Shown here: positions 44,201 to 57,743 of the stretch, in pieces
Numbering within the stretch: the first letter of the stretch is position 1
Layout: every line of letters starts with the position of its first letter
DNA from: Pegea sp. RAD2-039
Taxonomy: Eukaryota; Chordata; Thaliacea; Salpida; Salpidae
Assembly: GCA_034620365.1 (NCBI GenBank)
Contig: JAQGEQ010000191.1
Span: 1 to 64,000, forward strand
Length of the DNA: 64,000 bases
Direction: 5' to 3'
The notes under the pieces: generated by a model
Told to the model about the DNA's origin: nothing
The model's database searches: none
What the model saw: the letters and a program-made list of their open reading frames with translations, nothing else
Made by a program: the position numbers and the translations under genes

Positions 44201-47200
44201 AATTGTTCAAAGTCGTTCGAAGCAACAAACTTGCTTTTAAGTTAAAAAAAATGATTTTATAAAACTTTAAAAGTTACTTGTTGCAATTCTATTCCAACGG
44301 TTTCCTTCACATAACTCCAAACCTCCAATACTTTGTCGATAAACTAACTGACCTCGATTAGAAACATCACAGGACATAGTCTCTTTTTGAAACTTTTTAT
44401 CAATAAACGTCACAAAAGTCGAATCTTCTGTTTTAAAATACTTTTTTATTACTTTAAATTTTTATTAATTAAGTCAGAAACTTTTAAGAGATTTTAAAGA
44501 TGATAAAAAGGTCTTATGAGGATTTTTCTTTCATATAATTTGAAGTTTTTTGCTGATTATACAAAAAGTTTGCTTTTTCAATAGCAGGTGACTATTTGTG
44601 ACAATTCTCAAGAACTAGTCTTTACAACTAAGCCTCATATACAACTTCGAGCAAATTACTAGCATTTAAATTGTAGTAAATTTTCACCAACGTACATGTA
44701 ATAACCCAAACTACTCAATGATTACTTTGGAAACTGGCTGGGAATTTTCCTCCGCAGAAAACGTTTTTTAGTTTTGAGCTAAAGTTTCAAAAATATTTTT
44801 TTGTATATTTCATTAATAATTTTTTAATCAAATATTTGATATTGTTTTAGTATTAACAAAATAGAAAAATGATTAAAAAATCTCTGACTAAAACATGTTT
44901 TTAACATGTTTTCATTGTAAAAATGGTTAATTTTGTTTGAAAATGATTATAAGTTTTTAAAGAAAACAAAAGCTGAAGCATGTTTAACAAAGATTTAGTA
45001 ATTTGCAAATTGGACAAAAAGAAAACCATTAAGTTTTCTTAAATTCATATTACAGATTAAAACAGATTAATTAAATTGTAAACTTTTTAAATGATAATAA
45101 AATTACCTTTATTTGAATAGATTGAATTGATAAATTTTTCAAATATTGAAGTTGATGAACATTTAGAAGAAGATATATCTGCTCCTGGTACTAAATATAA
45201 TTGACTCAATAAACCCTGTATTGAATAAATTAAATTTCAATTTTCTAGTGATTGTGTCACAGTAAAATTGTTTTTTGATTAATATTTAGAACTTTTTAAA
45301 CAAATCTAATAAATTTTCGGTGACTTATTTCCAAACAAATAACTTGTTTTGAATCTTTATGTGAAAAAAATTAATTAATTTTTATTCCAGTATTTTACGT
45401 GACAAAAAAGTCATAAACCTAATAAATTGATATTTTTTCGCTTATTTTTAACTTTCATAGAAAATACATCATGCAAAGTAAATTATACTTCACTTGTATT
45501 AAATGACATCAAATATTTAATATAAATTTAATTATGAAATGTCAGCTAAGCACTTTTATAGCTATTTGATATATAAAAGTAATTTTAAACTCACAGTAAA
45601 CCTGTTTTTTCGACTTCTTTTACTTGCGATATGAAATTTTGATCCAGGGTGAAGAGCTAATTTTGGTGGAAACGGTTTTTTCATCTTTCTAAAATTAAAA
45701 GACACAAATGTAAATTTAGATTTTAATTTCAGATACAATATTAAATCTAAAAATGAAGTAATTAATATTGATATCAAAAACTGTTTTATTTTGCTCAAAG
45801 TTGTAAATTTCCTTACAATTGTTGGTTAAATTACTGAAAATTGAAAGAAATATTTTAATAAAATAATTTTGAATTGTTCAAAAAATAAAAATGGTTTTGG
45901 CATCTTTTGATGCAGATTTATCAGATCATTTGGATCCTAGAAAAAGATTCAATCATAAAATTTTCAAAAATAACTTCTTGTCAGTAAAGTAATATGTTAA
46001 TTTTATGTTTTTTTAAACAATTTGTCTAATTTTTTTATTTTGTTTTCATTTCTACAGAATTATTTTTCAGTAAAAGATTTTCTTAAAGTTTTTTTAAATA
46101 TTCTTTTATTGAAAATAATTCCGAAAAACTTTTTTGTAATTACCAAAAGATGTTTAAATTTTCTCAATATCTTATCATAAACAAATAAATGTTATCAATG
46201 ATTCAAAATGATTAGATTATGTGAAAACTGATGTAAATTTCAATGACATCGATTGAATAAAGAATTACATCATCAAAAACCTTATAAATAATCAGTATAT
46301 TGACAAAACGATAATGAAAAAACTCAGATAGGAAATCCTAAACGTCTTTTGTTCCATGAACTTTAGAAATGATTTTTAGCATTTATCAAAAAGTGAATTG
46401 AAAATAAGTATTCAAAAAGAAGACAATTTGAATAAAGTTCAATAAATCAGTTTTTAACTCGATCAATTTGCTAATTGAGTGGTTAAATATGTTTTGTTGT
46501 TTGTCTACTGACTTCAAGACGTGCTCTTCATTACATTTGCTGTACAGGTGACCACTTATTACATGACAGAGTTTAGATAAATAGCAATTTTGGGAAAACA
46601 ATTCATTCGTCATTCTGACAATTTTGTTTAATATTTTTACTAATGAAAATTAAAAGTTCAAAAAGAATTAATTTTTTAGTATTTGAAATCATTTAATGTA
46701 TAGCTTAATTTGGTTTAGATTTATGAAATGATTCAACAGCTTAAAGTTGTTATTACATCTTGGTATAATAATCTATTTTAGTCAGCAATTTGCTTCCAAT
46801 CTCAATTTGTAATAGAGTTTAAAAGATTTGATATGAGCTGAATTAAGCCTGCAAGTTTTCATGTGGTTATCTCTACTTATCTGAAGTACTTGTCTTTCAA
46901 AGCATTTGTTACTTTCATTTGCGTTCAAGTAATCACATCAAGCAATTTTGATTTGATCATTCAACAGTTTGATCAAAATATTTTTACAAATTGAAAGTAA
47001 TTACAAAATTTTTCAGATTAAACCAATTTTATAAACTTACCAATTCATATATAATCGTTTTAAGAAGTTTGTTAAGTACATTTAATCCAATTTCTATTAT
47101 TAAATTTTTATTACTAACAAAACAAATTAACTTCAAATATTCTTCTTTAATAACTTGTTCTGAACGCTTATCTTAAAAAGGATTTTTTAAATCTTCTTAT

Positions 47201-50200
47201 TGTCAGAAGTGATCAATTTGAAAAAGAACAATTTTTCACATTTACCGGAGCATCAAACACAAATGGATAATTATTTGAAGTTAAAGCAATTTACGAATTT
47301 TGATAATATCGGTTTGATATCAGTTGAAATTTCATATGTACAATTGAAGCTGGAAGCTGTTTATGTAAATTTCATCACTAGTTTAGTTGCAGATGAAGTC
47401 CAGAAACCTAATCCCCAGCACATAAACCCTTCATCCTATATTATTCTTTTTGATCTACAAAATCATAAACTTTCATTTGTTGAAGTAACTTAAATTTCGA
47501 TTTGGTGAATTTATAGCCCAATAACAAAACCGCTAAAAGCTCAAACAACTAATTTGTAATTTTTCAAATAATGAAAAACTTTTCTGATTGACAACAAAAG
47601 CATTTCGATTTTGTTTGTCGAAGTTTTTCAGTTTGTTTTTTCACTTAATTGTTGACTGAAAGTTTGACCAACAAAGTCATCTTGACAACTAAACTTTTTA
47701 AACACACTTTTAAGTTTCTCACACTTGAAAGAAAAACAAACAAATAAATTGAAACTGATGTTAAAATTTGCTAAACATTGTCTTAGATATTAAAAAAACA
47801 CTAAACTAACCCTTCAAACGTTTCTCTTCTTGAACAGTCAAAGGTAAAAGAAATAAATTTTCCAGCAACAGCAACTGTGATTGTATGCCATCTACCATCG
47901 TTAATTTGTTTGTCATTAAACGAGGCAGTTACAAGTTGACCTCCACAAAAATAATCGAATTTAAATGTTGAACGTTGAAGACGGACTGCCAATATTATTG
48001 TTCGTCTGTCCTATCGATAAACAGACAATTTTATGTGAGAAAAAATGTAAGAGATATACACAATTAAAGGTCAAAGCAATCAATTAAATGCTCCTGTGTT
48101 TGTTTAAAAGTAAATCTGATCTTTTTTAAGTTATCACTTCTGCTTTTTAGCGTTTGATGTCATTTGATAATCTGAACTTCCCAAAAAAAACTGATAACAG
48201 AGAAGTCAAAAGGTTTGTTCAAATATTTGATAGAAAATATTTCTATTTTAGGGATTAAAGAAAAATCTTTTTCAAAAATGATATCGAATTTTTTAATTAT
48301 TTTTTGATTTGATTATCTACTTTTGAAATAGTTTTGTTGGAGACTTCTTGGCGACCATATTTTCATTGTTCTGATTAAATACAAACAACATACAATGATT
48401 TATCTTCAATTCTTAAAACATTTTTTTCAAATTTAGGATTTGATTTATGAAGGAAACTTTTAACCTTTTAAACCATTTTCACGGAAGCAAATACTTTAAC
48501 AATTGGGGATTCAAAATGTTAAAAGCAATTAAACTTAACTGATTATTTTGATTTTAATTTTATAATAATAAAAATAGAAATCACTAACCGGTGCAAGAAG
48601 AGAAAGCAGATATTCATTTTCGTTTCGAGCACCTTCTTTAAGAAATGTAAAAACAAGAGAAAATTCTGGTGGAAAATAATTACATTTGGTCATCATTTCA
48701 GAAGCGAGTACTCCAAATAATCTTGCTTCAGGATCAAATCTAAAGAATTGTAAATGATTCTTTTAGTAATTAACATCTTTAATTGTATTTAAGCAACAAG
48801 ATCAACAATCTAAAATAAGTATTATTTGTTTCTACTAAAAATAAATCTAGTTTGATTTTATTTGATTTTATGTTTACTTGCATCTTGTTTACAACTTTGA
48901 AAATATGTTTTGAACACCAAAAAGTTCAAGATAAATTAAGCCTTATGTACACTTTAATTAAAACATTAAATTTCAGCTTTTTATAGATTCCAAATAGATC
49001 AATTATGTTTGAAACTTGATACCTATAACCACGTTTTCTTTCTGTTGTATGAACTTCAATATTTTTCATCTGACCAGAAGAAGAAGAAATTGACAAGGCA
49101 AGAATATCTAAAGGTCGAGGTTCTGTAAGATCAAAAATCTTTTTACACAAAATTTAAACTAAATTTTTCTTTTCAATTCGTTTTCTATTCAAATCTACAA
49201 GTCATCAGCAATCTGTTTTTATAAAAATTCTAAATGTTTCGTGATTAATAAGAACGGAAACTATATAATAATAATTATATATAAAATATTATTTATATAT
49301 TTCGATGATAATCGGTAGTTTCTAATGTACAATTATTTTAATAATTTTTTTACAATTTTCAAAAAAATTGCCCCAAAAAGTTGTTTAAAATAAAGAAGAA
49401 AATAAATAATTTTTGAATTTTATAAGTAAAAACCACTTTTAACGTCCAAATTTATGTACTTTTAAACTTGATATTATCTTCAGTCAACTAGGTATTGGTA
49501 CTACCTTAAAAAGTCCAAGTCATTATATCTGTTGTTTCAGGACCTGTGGTTATAAATATCTCAATTGAGACAATTAAATATCGAAATGTTGAGTACTTTT
49601 TGGCACTTTAATGTCTCCCACATCACTTAAACACAATTTTAAGTTATTAGATTCTCAATTTAGATGATATATTTTGTTCATTGTAAATTATAGTGGAAAA
49701 TTTACTCATAGAAATAATTTTAAGTAAATACTTATAAAAACAGATTTCTAATATTAAAATAATTGTTTAATAAAATAAATTATAAATATAAAACAATTTT
49801 TTTTTCTTGTTGATGATTGATTTTTGTAAATTTGTTTTATTATCCAATTTTGCTGCTAAATTTATATTTCGTTTTTTTTTTATCAACAAAATATTTATGT
49901 TTTTGACGCAAAACTGTTTTTGTGTTTGAAGGTTCGTTTTTTTTACGTTTGAATTTTTTTTTCAGTTTCTACAGTTAAAATTAAAATGATCACCAGACTT
50001 TTGTCACAATTGTCACTTATAGTTACTTTGTTTTTACAAAATCGATAAAATTCCAAAGAAAAATTTTAGAGAAAATTTTTGAAGTTTTACATATCAATTG
50101 AAAAATCTTCAGAAGAAAAATATTCTTTTGAAAAATTTCCAAACAAATAGAATCGTTTTTAAACAACTTAAAAAAAAAACATGAAGAAAATAAATTTTAT

Positions 50201-53200
50201 AGATTGTCTTTTTAGTTTTATTTGCTTCAATATTTTGACAAAAATTAAAACCTAATTATAAGATTAAATTTAAAAACAATTTTTTTGTTAAATTTTTAGA
50301 AATTCAATTTTTTGGTAATTCATTAAAATGTTCAAAAATAATTTGTGTATTATATAAGTCATGGTTTATATAATTAGAAACAATCAAGTTTGGTTCGATA
50401 CAAATTATTTTAAACCTAAACATCTCAAAATAAAACAAGTTTTCTCGTTTCTACTTTTTACAATTAAGTTGTAATTTAAACTTTAAGTAACTGAAGAAAA
50501 GTCTTTCAGTTTTGTTAATTTTGTTTTTTAAATTTCAAAAAATATTTGTTTGAACAAAATCGAGTTTTTAGACGACTTCGGTGGCACATAGCCAAGGTCT
50601 TTATTCTCAGTCGGGGTCTGTCACCTTTAAAATAAAGGGTCAACGTTGAACTGAATGTTGGTTATGATTTGCTCACAGAAGTTCTTACATTGATCTACCG
50701 ACTTTATAACAGATGAAAGAAAAAGTTTAATCTTATTTAATAACTTCAAGTCAATTTAAAAGTTGTCTTTTATTATATAAAATTTGGTGAGACAAATTAA
50801 TTCAAAGAAAGTTATTTTCAAAACACTTTAGATGTTTGAACTCTGACAAACAAATTTGAAAAATTGGTTTTAATCAAAATTAAGAAATCAATTTATTTAA
50901 GTGATGATTTAAATGAATTTAAAATTACATTTTTTGATTGAATATTAGAATTTTCATAATTTCTAATATACCAATGAGAATAACTTTAATAAGAGAATCA
51001 TGAAGAATCTCATACAAGAGACTCATTGTGTCCTTTGGGATATAAATTTGGATACTATTTGCATAAACTGCAAAAATACTTGAACAAATACAATAGGTCA
51101 GAAATGATTAATTAAACGAAAATTAGTTGAGAATTCTAGCGGGGTTTTGAGCAGAGGGAATTAAGTAAACCTCAAGATAGATAATTACTCAAGTGTGAAA
51201 AAAAGTGAAAAGTATAAAAATATAACAAAGCAACAATTTGAAAGTTTGACTTAAATTTGAATTTATCGTTAAAATTTATAGCTAAAGTCTTAATAAAATA
51301 TTTTGATTATTTATTTAGACAATTATAGCAATATAAATTATAATTTTATTTGATTATTTTCTCTTTTAATTATTATCTACGAAAAAAGATTTTTTAAGAT
51401 TGATTTTTTGTAAAGTTTATAGTCCAAATATTGAACTTTTCAACATTTAAGTGTCAAATAAAAGTTACAAATAAGTAACATCAACATCACTAATGTGAAG
51501 CAGCTATTACGTTGCTTAAAATGTATTTTGAAATCAATCAAAGGCTGAAGAAGTTTTCAAAGATCGTTTGATATTAATTAAACTTCAAACCAATTGTATC
51601 AAAAGTAATTGTACTTCTTATAAAGAAATTCTTTTTGCATGACCCTGACGTTTCGCAAATGTTATCAAATTGCTATAAGATAAATAAATAAAGCATTTTA
51701 ATTGGTTAAACATTACTAGATTTCTTAAGTTGATTGCAAATATTTAGTCTGTAATTTGAATACACAACTTAAGGATCAAACAACTTTTGAAACTATTCCC
51801 TGATAAAAGCCTGACTAGAAAATCGAAATACAAAATCTAAGTTGGTAAGAAAAGAAGCAGAAAAGAAAATTTGATCACAAAAGGTCACCTTTACTTTGCG
51901 ACTAACTTTCAAGTTTTAGATAATGTAGAAGCTCCGTACTGGACAGTGTAAACTTACAAAGCAAAATTAGAGTGACATCTTATACAAGCATAACGTTAAA
52001 ACAAAGTATGAAAGGACATTTAATTAAAGATAAGATAGTTTTTTGGTTACTCATTTCCAAATTCAATTATATAAGTTGCAAACGAAAATAAATTTTCATT
52101 TTATTTAAAGATATAACTTAATTCAATTTGGAACTTGTTTGTAGTTTTGTAGAATTAAATTTCTGATTAGTCAATCTTTAATGTTGATTATTGTGAGAAT
52201 AAAACACATAAACCATTTAGTAACACTTACGCATAAGTTTGTCTATAAATCAAATCAGTTAATTATAAAGAATGAAATAAAGTTCAAATGTTTGTGTGTG
52301 AAGTAAAGCGTGAAAGTTTTATCATGATTAAACTTTTTCAACTTTCACAATTTGATATTTTCTCATATCAATTTTAAGCAAGCAGAAAATTAGCAGAAAA
52401 AAGTTTGAATGTTTAGAGATAAAGACTATTTAGTTCGAATCTTTTTATCGCTAATTTAAGTGTTTGTCACAAATAGAAACAGAAATTATATTTAAAAGTA
52501 CTTCAAACTAACCCTTTCTAAATTTTTAAACAATTCTTTAATTAGAAGGCTCTTGACGTTTGGTTATGACACAACAAGCAAAAATGTAGAAGTCCAAGAG
52601 GTTATTTGATTGACAGATAGTCATCAGTGGAGACAAGTTTAAAGGGAAATTAATAAAGTAAAAACTGACCACGACTAAAAAGGCTGATTACGTAGTTGAT
52701 TTGAACATGTTGTAGGTAAAGAAAATGTTTTGTTATTTCTTTATTTGATGTTAATATCTGTAAAAGCTTCATTTACTAAATTGATGAAATCCAAAATGCT
52801 ATGAAACATGAAGTTGATTAATATGTTTAAGGCTTTTAAAAACTGATTCTTAATTTGCTCTTTCAAATTTCATCTGGTAAATAAAGTGAAAAATGAAATT
52901 GTAATCGATATGTATAAATATTGAAACATCAGCAAATACACTGCAATTAAAATCTAATCTTTATTTTAAGCCTAATTACAAAGTTATTCACTTTTATTTT
53001 AAATAAAAACAAACTTAACTTAAAATCATTTGATGCATAAATTAGATCAGAAACAAAATTCTGTTTTAATTAAAAACTTATTCATTAATTAAACTTGTTT
53101 TTACATCCAGTAGCTTGTTTGAAAAATATGATATTAATAAGTCTGATGAGTACAGCTGTTAGAACCTAGAAGTTTACAAGACGTCTGCTTTTTTATTACA

Positions 53201-54847
53201 TCAGCTGCTTTTGAAACGAAGTAAATATTTACCTATCACTTAAGTAAAACTGTTTGAATACATTTTATCAATGTTTTATTGTAAGTTTCTCTTGTGACTA
53301 TCGGTTTTGATAAATAAAACTAAGTTACTGCGGTTTTGGGTTTAGTAAATTAATTTATCATCATTTAGTTTATATTATATTATTTTATTTATTATACGAA
53401 TGATTTAATTTTGCTTTTGTCGACATACTAATAAGCACAAGATATTTTGAATAAACTTCTAAAGTGAAAAATAATTTCTACTAAATGATTTTTCTTTTAA
53501 AACTCAAATGTTTTGATTAGTAGAAGCATAAAAGATATTTTTAGATTTTAGGCAAACATTAAATTTGAAACTTTAAAAGCAAAACTTTAAATAAAACTAA
53601 AAGAAAATTAGGTCAAAGCAACGAAAATTGTAATTACTAAAAAAGTAACTTTACTTTAATTCTATTTTTCATAGTTTTAATATGTAGCAAGTTAATAATT
53701 GGGCTCTTATCTAATAAATATAATTGAACATTTTAAAAGAATCCTTTAACCAAATCTTTATGTCATCAAAGATTTAAGACACGAAATATGAATATTAAAA
53801 TGTATATAAGATAGTCTCAATCAGTTGGAAATTTGTGATGTCATCACTTCCGGTTCTTCAATGTTTTTTTATATCTGTTGAGATATCTTTCAATATTCAC
53901 ACGATAATTATAATCCCTAGAGTAAGTAAGTGATTTAAAACTCTCGGAGGATAACTCAATTGCTTGGGTGAAAAATATAATAATTTTTATAAAAATAGTT
54001 TTATTGGTTAGTTTAGCAGAGGTGTAATAATTTGTTGAAATGATAAAGATATCGGATATTTGTAAACTTGTTTCAAAGTTACTTTTGAAAATGAAATTCA
54101 CTTAAACCTGAAGTTTATCAACAAAATGATCTGAAGATTTATCTTTATTAAGGAGTTACTTTCAAAATCTTCGGAACAAGCTACTTTAAAAGTTTTTGAG
54201 ATTTTACAAACCTCAATAATTATACTAAAAGACTTAATTTAAAAATGATGAAAGAGTTGAAGAAACTTAAACTTTTTTACTTTTAATAAAACTCTGCAAT
54301 TTTTTAGTTTAAGTTTCAAATAATTAAAGATTTTTACTTTTTCATTGACTTTTTTGAGTCGTGTTCGAAATAATATATAAGAGATTAATCTTAAAAAGTA
54401 TGAGTTTTTCTCACCAACAACATTTTAGTATCAATTCAAATGTTGTTATGGAAAAAAATTTGTGAATAATTTTTATTATTTTTACGATTTAGAAATATGA
54501 TTTTCTTTTACATAATCCGTTAAAGCCTTTTACTTTGCACGCAATAGAATGTGTCTTTAAACTAAATTGTTTACGACTAAAACATTAAAACTTATTGACA
54601 AAACTTTTTCCGAGAACTTTAAAAAACATTTTGGAGTAAATCAACAAAGCTTTTCCATTTTCAAATCTTTTTTCAATATTTTTATCTTGTAAACGCCAAA
54701 AATGAACTTACCTGTACAAAGACGTGATAGAGGTTTTGTTGTAGCTGTTGTTGTCATGACAATAAGACACACAAACAAGACTGCCCAAGATCTCTCTTTC
54801 TTGAATTTTGGTATTGCTCTTTTGAAGATTAAGGATTCTATCATCAT
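41267..54847 (-). CDS. Tspear: TSPEAR: TSPN/laminin-G domain and seven EAR repeats (complete, 14 exons)
   Basis: Exons (high to low): 54847-54712, 49122-49023, 48739-48589, 48010-47811, 45688-45595, 45215-45107, 44427-44278, 43839-43601, 42680-42491, 42442-42372, 42002-41844, 41792-41623, 41572-41474 and 41423-41267. They give 2025 nt, or 674 aa, against about 669 in human TSPEAR. Exon 1 encodes a basic start and hydrophobic signal segment (SWAVLFVCLIVMTTT), then LCTEPRPLDILALS, close to the vertebrate CTDLRPLDILAE. Residues about 46-263 form the thrombospondin-N/laminin-G domain (PPEFSLVFTF, GRWHTITVAV, LHPGSKF, FTGLLSQLYLVPG). A Cys-containing linker follows (MSCDVSNRGQLVY). Residues about 313-674 hold seven EAR/EPTP repeats (for example DFEYFQIGNEHYLALANS, then IYRW), expected to fold as a seven-bladed propeller. 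TSPEAR proteins are secreted or surface proteins tied to Notch signalling and sensory or epidermal epithelia. The role here is inferred from orthology. Confidence 0.95.
46380..47493. other. Coding-like islands inside a TSPEAR intron (45689-47810)
   Basis: Three open segments have non-random composition. On the minus strand they are 46931-46782 (50 codons, with CFERQVLQISRDNHMKTCRL) and 46613-46386 (CHVISGHLYSKCNEEHVLK). On the plus strand there is a segment at 47200-47493 of about 97 codons, starting after a plausible acceptor. I cannot assign any of them to a family, and the two minus-strand pieces are separated by stop-rich sequence. They could be a decayed transposon or retrocopy, or exons of a nested gene. 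Confidence 0.3.
49123..54711 (-). other. TSPEAR intron 1 (5.6 kb)
   Basis: This is by far the longest intron of the gene; the others run from 50 nt to about 2.1 kb. It is inferred from phase and homology: exon 1 ends LCT in phase 1 at 54712 and exon 2 resumes (E)PRPLDIL at 49122. Most of it is featureless AT-rich DNA. The exception is the island at about 50569-50710. First introns of this size often hold enhancers, but no specific element could be read. Confidence 0.6.
50569..50710. other. GC-richer island of unknown nature in TSPEAR intron 1
   Basis: About 140 bases have clearly higher G+C than their surroundings, with an internal perfect stem CCTTTA (50624-50629) / TAAAGG (50633-50638). 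On the minus strand one frame gives QCKNFCEQIITNIQFNVDPLF before a stop, then TPTENKDLGYVPP after it. It could be the 3' end of a retrotransposon or SINE, a structured RNA, or a dead exon. I cannot choose between these. Confidence 0.35.
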
Positions 54848-56582
54848 CAGAAAGATTGAATTTTTGCCGTTGTTGATCGACTATCAATTGTATTTAACTG
54901 AATTGTCATCAGAGAAGCAAAAAGATAAATAATCTTCACTCTGGTGATTCAAAATCCAAATTGAAATGAAGCATCCCGTATTAGAAGATTTTTAAATCAA
55001 CATTTTTCTGGCTGTTAACTACAATTTTACTATTATGCTTTAAACTGTGAAAAGATAAAAGTTGTCAATTGAATAAAATGCTTCAATAGCTTCAATGATA
55101 AGATAAAAAAAACTCAAATCAATCTTAATCTAGACTTTTTTCTTCATTTTTTCCATGTGCTTTCTACACGTGTTGACTTCTCAAATGTTATCTGTGACAA
55201 AATACTTTCAATCGAGATACTTTCTTCTTATCTTATTTGTTTTTTCTATTTGCTTTCCAGTTTCAGTTACAAAAAACTATCTAAGAAAATTATTTACTTT
55301 TTAAATTTTGTAGTAAACAATTATTTTACATAACACTGACATCAAGTAATTAAATTCAAAATATTTTGCTTATATGTAAATTCAATTAGAATTTGATTTC
55401 AATTTTTAATCGATCAACATTTTAATATTGAAGGCATAAACTAAATTATACTTGCTGATATTAAAGTTGTTTCTTTATTGACAATACATTTAAAGAACAT
55501 CCTTTTTAATGCATTAGTGAAACGCTATAAACTGTTCTCCATTCTGTGGCACGTGCAAACATATAACTAAAACCTTTTCTTAAAACACAAAATGGGTTTT
55601 TGTGCCGATATCTTTGTTTAAATATAATTGTTATATTACTGAAGTTTAAAAGTTGACAATTTTAATTGTTTTACTTTTTACTTTGTTTATTACGAAAGCT
55701 ATACAGAATACTTAAATTTTTTTAACGTTTAAGAAAATTTTTAAATAAATAAATGATTAACAATTGCGTATGTAACAAGATTAAGAAGATTATAATGTAG
55801 TGATTCAAAATTTGATTATATAATAATTAATCATCATTAAAACTTCTAGTTTTATAAACAAAAAATTATTTAGAAACTGACGAATTAAAGAAAACATTTT
55901 TGTTTTCCTTTTTTTAATATTAAATAGAATTTATCCATAACAAAAAATACGAAACGACATTTTAGAAAAAAATAATTTTAATTTGACTTCTTGTACTACC
56001 TTCAAATGCAATGAAGCATCCAACCACTGTTCAGGTGACCGATATAATCCTTCAATTGAAAATAGTAAAAAAAAGCTTCAAACAAAGTCACGTGGTCAAA
56101 CATCAAAGATATCTTGTGTAGTAAATTGACAAATTGAATGAGACTTTATAAAAGTCTTTTATTCGATTCGTTAAAGATTATTTATAGAAAATTAATCGGC
56201 TACAAACTATCTCAATTTTTTGCAGGTGTTTTATTAACTACTTTGTCTTTTTAATATAATTCCAGCAGATTTAAATGACGTTTTTCTATTTTCAAATCTG
56301 TGTGCAAAGATGTCTACTAAAGACTTTATTACAATTATGAAACTGTTCGACTAATTTAGAATTGAATCAAAATTTAATATCAAAAATATTTCTAGGGCAA
56401 AACCAAGTGGAAATAGGGACTTTAATAACTTCGAATTTTCTATAAAATCTTAAGAAGAGTTTCTTTCAATCTTATTCTGTTTCAGCAAAATTTTATCAAA
56501 ATAGGAAATCGCAAATTTCCTGAACTTATGTCATTTCCCTAAAGTCTTCAAAAACTTGTCAGTTGTAAATTCATACCGTGAA

Positions 56583-56596
56583 TGACGTCATAAATA
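56583..56596 (+). promoter_or_regulatory. CRE palindrome followed by a TATA-like box
   Basis: TGACGTCA (56583-56590) is directly followed by TAAATA (56591-56596) and a GC-richer stretch. An ATG at 56664 then opens a 31-codon frame (MKLYLRGSTLESKPNFEMKT…) ending at 56759. The arrangement looks like a core promoter for a short or non-coding transcript on the plus strand. No protein family is recognised and the reading frame is short. Confidence 0.25.
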
Positions 56597-57543
56597 GAAG
56601 TCGACTCGAAACAGACCTCATTTTCAAGCGCGTGACTTTTTCGTAGACTTCTGTTTACAAAAAATGAAATTATATTTACGAGGAAGCACCTTGGAATCGA
56701 AACCGAACTTTGAAATGAAGACATTTGGCTATAAAATCAACATCATTCACCAATGTTGATCTAGTATTCGTCGTTTTCTCAGCTTCTATATACAATTTAT
56801 TTTCCTGCAGCAATTTGTTCCGCTTGTAAAAGCTATGTGTAAACTTTTACTTGTAATTTCAAGCTGTTATGAGAAGCTGAATGTTCAATCTTCTCAAATA
56901 AACTATCTGGTATTTACCACCAACTTTTTCAAGCTATAAATGAGCTACTGACAGCAATTAACGTTTAAACTAGTTAAAAATAAATGAAACAAAACGATCT
57001 TTACAAAACTTGCTACCTGTATAAGCGAACGTAATTTCATTTCAGACAACTGAAGTTGTAGCTTGATGTGAACACTACTCAACAGATTGAATCTTTTCTG
57101 AGATGAAGATGAAATTACTGTTGCTGTTATCTTCTCCAATCAAACAGGCCCGCTACTTTTCAGCAAATTTAAAACTTTTCTTCTTTCTTCTTTTCTTGGC
57201 TCACTCTTCAATCTATTCTCTCGCCATCTTACTATCATTCACCAAATAATATTTTTTCACGTTTTTTTTTTACAATAATTTGTTCATGGCCGAAGTAGAA
57301 CCTTAAAATGACTCTCACAAGTTTAATAATTTCTTCTTAAAAAAATTCTGATGCTTGTTAAATTTGGAACAAATATTTTCTCACATATTCAAACTCATCA
57401 AGCAATGAGGCTATAAATCTTTTATTCGTTTTTATCACCAGTTACTTGTTGTCTTTGAAGTAATAGACAAGCGTTTTGTTTTGAAACAAGCAGAAAAAGA
57501 AAAGAAATACCTTTAGTCGTTAGTCTTTGCTGCTTCCTTTTAG

Positions 57544-57743
57544 CTGATGAGTATAATCTTAGTAAACCTGAGACCTATACATCTCACCTTGTCACATTTT
57601 CATCCTGAGTACAGTCGACTGATACAAAGAAAAGGGATGCATCAAGACAGAAGGCAGTGTTATCAGTTACACAAAGAACCAGTAGTCATAGTGAAAATGA
57701 GATTTTGTTGGCTCAGATATTTGAACTAAAGTGTTATTGGAAT
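57544..57743 (+). pseudogene. Possible decayed exon
   Basis: A strong polypyrimidine/AG acceptor (gtctttgctgcttccttttag) ends at 57543. The frame after it is protein-like: DEYNLSKPETYTSHLVTFSS up to a TGA at 57606-57608, then on in the same frame (RDASRQKAVLSVTQRTSSHS) to a TGA at 57744. A single in-frame stop in otherwise clean sequence suggests a recently dead exon. The family is unknown. Confidence 0.3.

Noticed and set aside
54702-54932. 76-codon plus-strand frame
   Set aside because: Antisense to TSPEAR exon 1; the minus-strand signal peptide and phase match to exon 2 are decisive.
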